Both the position numbers and the translations under genes were made by a program. Below are positions 1 to 5,781 of a stretch of 13,029 nt of DNA, piece after piece. Source of the stretch: an uncultured Bacteroidales bacterium (lineage in GTDB: Bacteria; Bacteroidota; Bacteroidia; Bacteroidales; F082). The DNA is taken from NCBI GenBank assembly GCA_937902805.1, contig CALEMB010000146.1, forward strand, positions 1-13,029, given 5' to 3'. Below the pieces are notes generated by a model. The model was not told where the DNA came from, did not search any database, and worked only from the letters and a program-made list of their open reading frames with translations. Within the stretch, counting starts at the first letter, position 1. Every line of letters begins with the position of its first letter.

Positions 1-1
1 A

Positions 2-1084
2 GGCTCCCTGTTGCGGAAGTATGCGGGGGCAGGCATCACCACCGACCACGAGTGTTTCCATCTGGCAGGTGCCTTGGAGAAAATCAGCCTGGGTATGAAG
101 ATCCTCATCCGTGAGGGCAGTGCCGCCCGTAACTTCGAGGCCTTGATACCGCTGATGGCCACCCATCCCGACAGGCTGATGTTCTGCTCCGACGACAAGC
201 ATCCCGATGAGCTGGACGATGTTCATATCGACGTGCTGGTGCGTAAGGCCATCGCCTTGGGCTACGAGGTGATGGATGTGCTGAAGGCGGCCTCGCTCAA
301 CGCTGTCAAGCATTACAAACTCAACGTGGGTTTGTTGCAATTGGGTGACGATGCCGACTTCATCGTGGTCGACGACCTGCGCCATCCTGTCGCCAGGCAG
401 ACCTATATCAGGGGGGTGCTGGTGGCGGAAAATGGCGTGTCGAACATTCATTACAAGGAAACGCTGTGCCCCAACATCTTCAAAGCCGAGTTCATCCATG
501 CTGACGACATCTTCCTGCCTGATGTGGGCAAAAAGATCAAGGTCATCCAATGCCAGGACGGACAGCTGATCACCAAGAGTTTCGTCGCTGAGCCCAAGGT
601 GGAGGACGGTGGCATCGTGAGCGACGTGGAGCTCGACATCCTGAAAATCGTGGTCGTCAACCGCTACCAACCCACCAAACCTGCCGTGGCTTTCATTCGG
701 GGCTTTGGGTTGAAGCGGGGTGCCTTGGCTTCGAGTGTGGCGCACGACAGCCACAACATCGTGGCGGTGGGCGTTACCGACAAGGACATCCTCCATGCCG
801 TCAACCTGCTCATCGAGCATAAGGGGGGCGTGACGGCCTATTGCGGCACGGAGATGGTGGCGGTGCCGCTGCCTGTGGCGGGACTGATGAGCAATGAAGA
901 CGGCTACGAGGTGGCGCAAGCCTACCAGAATGCCGACGCGCTTGCCAAGCGCTTGGGCTCGACGCTGTATGCGCCCTTTATGACCTTGGCGTTTATGGCC
1001 TTGCTGGTGATTCCTGAGCTGAAGATTGGGGATCGGGGGTTGTTTGATGTTAAAAAATTTGGAATCACCTCAGTATATGAATGA
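2..1084 (+). CDS. ade: Adenine deaminase, C-terminal part (5' end outside window)
   Basis: Converts adenine to hypoxanthine and ammonia in purine salvage; cytoplasmic amidohydrolase-superfamily enzyme. The frame is open from base 2, so the start lies upstream; the TTG at 11 lies inside a conserved stretch and is not a credible start. About 360 residues are visible, against roughly 540-600 for the whole family. Recognisable family signatures in order are TTDHE near the visible N terminus, REGSAARN, the metal-site segment FCSDDKHPDE, ASLNAVKHY followed by GDDADFIVVDD, which closes the amidohydrolase part, and then the Ade-specific C-terminal domain with SSVAHDSHN and the LPVAGLMS segment. The reading frame is intact to its TGA at 1082. 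It converges on rodA across a palindromic gap, with no functional link to the neighbours. Identification rests on recognised motifs and is strong. Confidence 0.93.
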   Translation, partial: GSLLRKYAGAGITTDHECFHLAGALEKISLGMKILIREGSAARNFEALIPLMATHPDRLMFCSDDKHPDELDDVHIDVLVRKAIALGYEVMDVLKAASLNAVKHYKLNVGLLQLGDDADFIVVDDLRHPVARQTYIRGVLVAENGVSNIHYKETLCPNIFKAEFIHADDIFLPDVGKKIKVIQCQDGQLITKSFVAEPKVEDGGIVSDVELDILKIVVVNRYQPTKPAVAFIRGFGLKRGALASSVAHDSHNIVAVGVTDKDILHAVNLLIEHKGGVTAYCGTEMVAVPLPVAGLMSNEDGYEVAQAYQNADALAKRLGSTLYAPFMTLAFMALLVIPELKIGDRGLFDVKKFGITSVYE

Positions 1085-1103
1085 GGTTCATAGCAGCCCA
1101 TGG

Positions 1104-1232
1104 GATTCCCTGACGGGAATGGAATTCGTTCGTTTTTTTCTTCATACGGCGGCCAGTGGGGTTTACGAATAGTCAACTTGTTTATGCCGCCGTTTAACAA
1201 CTATGATTTAACTCCATTCCCGTTAGGGAATC
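1104..1232. repeat. Nested inverted-repeat element between ade and rodA
   Basis: Positions 1104-1123 and 1213-1232 are inverted copies of each other, matching at 19 of 20 bases (only the centre differs, G versus A). Each arm is itself a hairpin: ATTCCC-TGAC-GGGAAT at 1105-1120 and ATTCCC-GTTA-GGGAAT at 1216-1231. Inside the interval a third perfect 8-bp inverted pair occurs, ACGGCGGC at 1146-1153 with GCCGCCGT at 1186-1193. It fills most of the 155-bp space between two convergent genes. It could serve as a bidirectional terminator or be a small non-autonomous mobile element (MITE-like); I see no clear target-site duplication. The pairing is read directly from the sequence; the role is inferred. 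Confidence 0.75.
1105..1139 (+). terminator. Putative terminator downstream of ade
   Basis: A 6-bp stem (ATTCCC/GGGAAT, 4-nt loop) at 1105-1120 is followed by a T-rich stretch with seven consecutive T at 1133-1139, about 20 bases after the ade stop codon. The T run is 12 bases from the stem base, farther than in a textbook intrinsic terminator, so this is only a plausible call. Confidence 0.4.
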
Positions 1233-1239
1233 TATTTAT

Positions 1240-2511
1240 TTAAAGCACATTCAATCTATTGGCATCCTGTTTTACGAAGATGGCTAACATCATCGTGAAA
1301 GCGAGCATGCTTGAGCCGCCGTAACTTAGGAAGGGCAGGGGGATGCCGATGACGGGCACCAAGCCTATCGTCATGCCGATGTTGATGGCGAAATGCACGA
1401 AGAAGATGCCTGCGATGCAATAGCCGTACACGCGGCTGAAGGTGGATCGTTGTCGTTCAGCCAGGATGATGATCCGCACAAGTAAGGCCACATAAAGCAG
1501 CACCACCGCACAGGTGCCCAAGAAGCCGCCTTCTTCACCTATGGTGCAGAAGATGAAGTCGGTATGTTGCTCGGGAACGAAGTCGTATTTGGTCTGTGTG
1601 CCTTGGAGGAAGCCTTTGCCCGTAAAGCCGCCCGAGCCGATGGCAATCTTGGACTGGTGGACGTTGTAGCCCACATCCTTGGTGTCGTTGAGCATGCCCA
1701 GCATGACGAGGATGCGGTTGCGCTGGTGGGTCTGCAGCACATGGTTGAAGGCGTAGTCGACCGAGAATACGAACATGATAGCGATGGCAAATATCCCCAA
1801 CATCTTGACGATGCCTCTTTTTTTGGTAATGATGTAATAAGTCAACGTGAGGACGAGCAGGCTGCCGAGGATGATATACATCACCTTTTGTGACCATATC
1901 AAGGTGAAGATGAACAGGAGCACGGCGATGACGCCTGCCACCATGACCCATCCCGCTCCAGGGAAGCCTTCACGGTAGAGCATCAGGATAAAAGAGACAA
2001 AGACGATGGCCGAGCCGGTGTCGTTTTGCAGCAGCACCAAGGCCATGGGAATCAGGATGAGGGCTGCCGTGACAATCTGGTCCTTTCGTTTTTGCAGGTC
2101 GACATCCAGTCGGTCAAGGTAACCCGCCACCGCCAAGGCCGTCGCCATTTTGGCAAACTCTGAAGGCTGGAACTTGATGCCTGCACCCAGGTCAATCCAC
2201 GAGGTGGCGCCTTTGGTGGCTTTGCCGTATACCAACACCATGAACAAGGTGGCGAGTACGGCAATATAGATCCATAGGGAGAAGGCGTTGAAAAACTTCG
2301 CGTCGATGAGCAGGACGATAAAGCCCACCATCAAGGCAGCACCAATCCAAAGCAGCTGTTTGCCATACACCTGCGACAGGTCGAAGATGCTGGGATGCGC
2401 TTCGTTGTAGCGGGCGGAGAAGATGCTGAACCAGCCTATCAGGACCAAAGCCAGATAGATGAGCACCGTCACCCAGTCGATTCTTCCTATGATGTTGTTC
2501 CTTTCGTTCAT
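1240..2511 (-). CDS. rodA: Rod-shape-determining protein RodA (SEDS peptidoglycan glycosyltransferase)
   Basis: Polymerises lipid II into glycan strands during lateral wall growth, acting in the inner membrane with the transpeptidase PBP2. The 423-residue product is almost wholly hydrophobic helices with the SEDS landmarks: FQPSEFAKMA (about 114-123), QNDTGSA (162-168), HQRNRI (262-267), GYNVHQSKIAIGSGG (281-295), VPEQHTDFIF (312-321) and PLPFLSYGGSS (391-401). The catalytic Asp of the large periplasmic loop is probably D276 or D279, just before GYNVHQSK; I cannot decide between them without an alignment. RodA is preferred over its paralogue FtsW because of the adjacent mrdA. Its ATG overlaps the mrdA stop by 4 nt (ATGA at 2508-2511), implying translational coupling. 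It is the last gene of the unit, ending at the palindromic gap shared with ade. Confidence 0.95.
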   Translation of the reverse strand: MNERNNIIGRIDWVTVLIYLALVLIGWFSIFSARYNEAHPSIFDLSQVYGKQLLWIGAALMVGFIVLLIDAKFFNAFSLWIYIAVLATLFMVLVYGKATKGATSWIDLGAGIKFQPSEFAKMATALAVAGYLDRLDVDLQKRKDQIVTAALILIPMALVLLQNDTGSAIVFVSFILMLYREGFPGAGWVMVAGVIAVLLFIFTLIWSQKVMYIILGSLLVLTLTYYIITKKRGIVKMLGIFAIAIMFVFSVDYAFNHVLQTHQRNRILVMLGMLNDTKDVGYNVHQSKIAIGSGGFTGKGFLQGTQTKYDFVPEQHTDFIFCTIGEEGGFLGTCAVVLLYVALLVRIIILAERQRSTFSRVYGYCIAGIFFVHFAINIGMTIGLVPVIGIPLPFLSYGGSSMLAFTMMLAIFVKQDANRLNVL

Positions 2512-4361
2512 CGTTCGTTCTTATATGAGATTCTGCCTTCCATTATGCGTTTTTCCAGGTCCTCGCGTTTCGTGTAGCCACGGATGTATTTCTCTATCAT
2601 CAGGCTGGCGATGGGGGCGGCCCAGGTGGCGCCGTAGCCACCGTTTTCGATGATGACAGCGAGGGCGATTTTCGGGTTGTCGGCCGGGGCGAAGGCGATA
2701 AAGTTGGAGTGGTAGTTGCCGTGTGGGTTTTGGGCCGTGCCGGTCTTGCCGCATTGGGCGATGTCGCTCATCTCGTAGCGTCGGGCCGTGCCTGCCGGAC
2801 CGCTAAACACGGTGCGCAGCCCCGCTTTCATCACCCTGACATACTTGGGGTTAATGCCTGGGTCGACTTTGGTCGTCATCACCTCGGGGATGGCGGTGGA
2901 GTCGCCAAAGCACTTGATGAGGTGCGGGGGGTAGTAATAGCCTTCGTTGGCAATGAAGGCGGCGATGTTGCAAAGCTGCAAGGGAGTCACCAGCACCTCG
3001 CCTTGGCCGATGCCCAAGGAGCGGATGGTCACTGAGTTCCATTGCCCGTTGTACATGCGATCGTAGTATTCGCGTGAAGGGATGTTGCCCGAGCGTTCGT
3101 AGGGGATGTCGGTGTTGAACTTATGTCCGAGGCCCATGTTGTAGGTCATGTCCTTCCAATACTGGTAGCCGTTCTTGATGTTGCCGAACTTGGGGTTGTT
3201 GATGGTGGCCTTGAACGACTCATAGAAATAGGGGTTGCATGAGTTCATGATGGCGTTGGCGAAGTCGGGGCTGCTGCCGTGGCTGTGGGTACACTTGATG
3301 GGCAGGGAGGCTTGTCCGGAGCAGTGGAAGCAGGTGGCGGGGGTGATGCTGCCGCTTTGCATGGCGATGAGGCCCACCACGGTCTTGAAGGTGGAGCCGG
3401 GCGGGTAGGTGCCACTGATGGCCCTGTTGATGAGGGGCTTCATTGGGTCGTCCTGCAGCTCTTGGTAGTGCTTGCCCCGCTCGCGGCCCACGAGGAGGTT
3501 GGGGTCGTAGGTGGGGCTGGTGACGAAGGCCAAGATCTGTCCCGTGGAGGGCTCTACGGCCACGATGGAGCCTATCTTGCCCACCATCAGCTGCTCGCCA
3601 TAGGCTTGCAGTTCGGCATCCAAACCGAGGTAGATATCCTTGCCAGCCACGGGTTCCACGTCGAGTTCGCCTTCGCCATAGCTGCCCATGACGCGGTTGT
3701 GCACGTCCACCATCATCACCTTCAGGCCTTTCACGCCACGCAGCTCCTTTTCGTATGACTTCTCGATGCCCGACTTGCCGATATAGTCACCTTGTTTATA
3801 ATAGTTTTCTTCGTCTTTGTCTAACTCGGCCTGGCTGATTTCGCCAATGTCGCCCAGGGTATGGGCGGCGATGGACTGGGGGTAATGACGCACCGTGCGG
3901 GTCTGGAAATAAAAGCCCGGATAGCGCCAAAGCACCTCAGCGATGTGGGCGTAGTTCTCCTTCGAGACCTGCGTCATGAAGGGCGAGGGCTTCAGGTACG
4001 ACTCCTTCTTGGCCTTGTTCATCCGCTCAATGAAAGAGGTCTTGTCAATGTCCAAAAGGCGGCAGAAGGTGGCGGTATCGAAAGGGTCGAGGGAGTCGCG
4101 TTTCATAGCTTGGCGGGGAATCACCATGAGGTCGTAGACGGCTTCGTTGAACACCAACAGCTGGCCGTTGCGGTCGAACACCTTGCCTCGGGCGGGATAT
4201 TGCGTCACGAAGCGAAGGGCGTTGTTGTCGGCCATGGTCTTGTACTTATCATCGACGACCTGGAGAAAAAACAACTTCATGATATAGACCACCCCCACGG
4301 CAATGAAGATGCCCATAATCAGTAACCTTCTGGAAGACAGATTGTTGTTTTTGGTCCTCAT
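2508..4361 (-). CDS. mrdA: Penicillin-binding protein 2 (elongasome transpeptidase)
   Basis: Cross-links peptidoglycan during elongation; a class B PBP anchored in the inner membrane with its catalytic domain in the periplasm. The 617 residues show one N-terminal membrane helix (about 13-34), a PBP dimerisation/pedestal region (about 54-220, with PARGKVFDRNGQLL at 56-69), and a transpeptidase domain holding all three active-site motifs: S323-T-F-K326 (nucleophile Ser323), S374-C-N376 and K539-T-G541. Length is normal for the family. A Cys/His cluster (C344, C347, C357, H359, H361) lies between the first two motifs and may bind metal. The ATG at 4361 is chosen because it precedes the basic segment and membrane helix and follows a promoter-like box. 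It is followed by rodA with a 4-nt overlap. mreC and mreD, which commonly precede this gene in Bacteroidota, are absent. Confidence 0.96.
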   Translation of the reverse strand: MRTKNNNLSSRRLLIMGIFIAVGVVYIMKLFFLQVVDDKYKTMADNNALRFVTQYPARGKVFDRNGQLLVFNEAVYDLMVIPRQAMKRDSLDPFDTATFCRLLDIDKTSFIERMNKAKKESYLKPSPFMTQVSKENYAHIAEVLWRYPGFYFQTRTVRHYPQSIAAHTLGDIGEISQAELDKDEENYYKQGDYIGKSGIEKSYEKELRGVKGLKVMMVDVHNRVMGSYGEGELDVEPVAGKDIYLGLDAELQAYGEQLMVGKIGSIVAVEPSTGQILAFVTSPTYDPNLLVGRERGKHYQELQDDPMKPLINRAISGTYPPGSTFKTVVGLIAMQSGSITPATCFHCSGQASLPIKCTHSHGSSPDFANAIMNSCNPYFYESFKATINNPKFGNIKNGYQYWKDMTYNMGLGHKFNTDIPYERSGNIPSREYYDRMYNGQWNSVTIRSLGIGQGEVLVTPLQLCNIAAFIANEGYYYPPHLIKCFGDSTAIPEVMTTKVDPGINPKYVRVMKAGLRTVFSGPAGTARRYEMSDIAQCGKTGTAQNPHGNYHSNFIAFAPADNPKIALAVIIENGGYGATWAAPIASLMIEKYIRGYTKREDLEKRIMEGRISYKNER

Positions 4362-4378
4362 GGTGAAATCGTAATGAG

Positions 4379-4386
4379 CAAAAGTA
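4379..4386 (-). promoter_or_regulatory. Putative -7 box for mrdA-rodA
   Basis: On the minus strand this reads TACTTTTG, a match to the Bacteroidales -7 consensus TAnnTTTG. It lies 18-25 nt upstream of the mrdA ATG, which would give a leader of only about 10-15 nt. The upstream sequence is A/T-rich without a clear TTTG -33 element, so support is moderate. Confidence 0.45.
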
Positions 4387-4462
4387 TAAGTTTTTCTTGA
4401 TTCCTAGGGTATAAAAAAGCGAAAAAAATTGCGGTACTTTTCTTTATCATATCGTTTTTTCG

Positions 4463-4470
4463 TATATTTG
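4463..4470 (+). promoter_or_regulatory. Putative -7 box for the lipoprotein-wza-wzc-nusG unit
   Basis: TATATTTG matches the Bacteroidales -7 consensus TAnnTTTG exactly at its fixed positions. It sits 21 nt before the ATG at 4492. A T-rich stretch (CTTTTC at 4437-4442) lies at about the distance expected for the -33 element but is not a clean TTTG. This is the only good promoter-like match I see ahead of the four-gene unit. The predicted start would be near 4477, leaving a leader of about 15 nt. The 130-bp region 4362-4491 also serves mrdA in the other direction. Confidence 0.55.
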
Positions 4471-4491
4471 CACGATTTTTCAGGTGAACCG

Positions 4492-4950
4492 ATGAAAAAG
4501 ATTGTTTTGATAGTCAGTTGTTTGTTGTGTCTTCTCGGCTGTGCGCGACAGGAGGAAAACAAGGTCGTGTTGCACCGTGAGTTCTATGAGACATTATGGG
4601 AACGCTTTGACTATGTGCAGGATAACATCGAGGTGAAGGCTGAGACCACCTACGACTTGAGCCTCAAAATCGCTTTCACCGACGACTATCCCTACCAGGA
4701 TTTCTCGATGGTCTTCACGGTGTTTTCCAGCGACGGCGAGCCTTACCGCTCCAAAACATACAAGTTCAATCTGAAAGACGAGGAAGGAAATTGGAATGTG
4801 GAGCAGGTCGACGGTGCCCATACCTTTGTCTTGCCCATCAACAAGAGCCTGCGCATCTCGGAGACGGGTACCTATACCTTCCAAATCGAGAACCGCATGC
4901 CCATCACGCCCTTGGTGGGGGTGAAGGAACTGACTTTATTGAACCATTGA
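4492..4950 (+). CDS. GldH-like lipoprotein
   Basis: A predicted 152-residue lipoprotein. The frame is open to 4429, but ATG 4492 is preferred because it directly begins a lipoprotein signal (MKKIVLIVSC then LLCLLGC, lipid-carrying Cys17), and because the longer start would place the -7 box inside the gene. The mature part has the layout I associate with the GldH family: an early region with W/F residues, a TYDLSLKIAFTDDYPYQDF stretch, a middle KDEEGNWN, and a C-terminal GTYTFQIEN...P..PLVGVKEL segment. GldH is a lipoprotein required for gliding/T9SS function in Flavobacterium johnsoniae and is widespread in non-gliding Bacteroidota. It is 20 nt upstream of wza and so probably co-transcribed with the export genes. 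Family assignment is from memory of the motif pattern and is moderate; otherwise it is an uncharacterised surface or periplasmic lipoprotein. Confidence 0.6.
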   Translation: MKKIVLIVSCLLCLLGCARQEENKVVLHREFYETLWERFDYVQDNIEVKAETTYDLSLKIAFTDDYPYQDFSMVFTVFSSDGEPYRSKTYKFNLKDEEGNWNVEQVDGAHTFVLPINKSLRISETGTYTFQIENRMPITPLVGVKELTLLNH

Positions 4951-4970
4951 GAAAATAAATTGATACCATC

Positions 4971-5762
4971 ATGAAAAATATGAGCAAAATCACGAAATTG
5001 GGACTGGCGGCGTTGCTGATGGCGATGCTCTTTGCCTCCTGTGTGCCCCAAAAGAAAATGCTTTACCTGAAGGAAGCCCAGATGTTGGCCGAGAACCAAT
5101 CCATCAACTATGTCAACGACCGCTCCATTAATTACAAGTTACAGCCGGGTGACAACCTGTACATCCGCTTTGTCAACACCATTGACGAACGGAGTACGGT
5201 GTTGTTGAATGGTGGTGAGGCTTCAAGAACTCTTTCATCTGATGCTTCCATATATCTTCAATCTTATACCATAGACGAGGAAGGCTTCATCGAGATGCCC
5301 TTGGTGGGAAAAATTGAACTGCAAAATCTGACGGTGGATGAAGCCAAGGACAGGTTGCAAGCGGAACTCAACCAATATATCAACCAGACCACCATCATCG
5401 TCAAATTGTCGAATTTCAACCTGACGGTGTTGGGAGAGGTAAGTCGTCCTGGCATGTATAAGGTCTATCAATCCCAAATCAACTTGTTTGAGGCCATTTC
5501 CATGGCGGGCAATATGACTAACTTTGCCAAAAACGAAGAGGTGAGGATTATCCGACAAACCGACAATGGTTCGGAGATTATTACGGTTGACATGGGCTCG
5601 GCAGACATCCTTGCCTCTCCCTATTATTATCTGAAGCCGAACGACATTATTTATGTGGAGCCGCTCAAAATCAAGCAATGGGGCTTCACCACCTTCCCCT
5701 ATTCCATAGTGCTTTCCATCATCACGATGGTTATTACTTTGTATAATTTGTTTAGAAAATGA
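4971..5762 (+). CDS. Wza-type polysaccharide export outer-membrane lipoprotein
   Basis: Forms the outer-membrane/periplasmic exit channel for capsule or exopolysaccharide, working with the Wzc-type protein encoded next. The 263 residues contain a lipoprotein signal (LFASC, Cys24), a Poly_export domain (about 54-147, beginning YKLQPGDNLYIRF and including FIEMPLVGKIELQNLTVDEA), an SLBB domain (about 151-232, VLGEVSRPGMYKV to LKPNDIIYVEPL) and a C-terminal hydrophobic helix (about 243-260) that would span the outer membrane. It is shorter than E. coli Wza (about 380), with one clear SLBB unit, as is usual for Bacteroidota versions. ATG 4971 is used; an in-frame ATG at 4980 is an alternative with a shorter n-region. 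It is separated by 20 nt from the upstream lipoprotein gene and 19 nt from wzc. Confidence 0.92.
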   Translation: MKNMSKITKLGLAALLMAMLFASCVPQKKMLYLKEAQMLAENQSINYVNDRSINYKLQPGDNLYIRFVNTIDERSTVLLNGGEASRTLSSDASIYLQSYTIDEEGFIEMPLVGKIELQNLTVDEAKDRLQAELNQYINQTTIIVKLSNFNLTVLGEVSRPGMYKVYQSQINLFEAISMAGNMTNFAKNEEVRIIRQTDNGSEIITVDMGSADILASPYYYLKPNDIIYVEPLKIKQWGFTTFPYSIVLSIITMVITLYNLFRK

Positions 5763-5781
5763 TAGTTTAAATAATGACAAT

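Noticed and set aside
922..1200. Minus-strand frame of 92 codons across the ade end and palindromic gap
   Set aside because: It overlaps the conserved ade C terminus antisense and reads through the inverted repeats; no protein-like conservation is recognisable.
3279..4325. Plus-strand open frames opposite mrdA
   Set aside because: They lie antisense to an intact PBP2 with all catalytic motifs; their composition is that of a shadow frame.
4362..4491. Possible invertible promoter (as in Bacteroides capsule loci)
   Set aside because: The region has only a weak A/T 8-bp inverted pair (4420-4427 with 4455-4462), no longer flanking inverted repeats, and no recombinase gene in the window.
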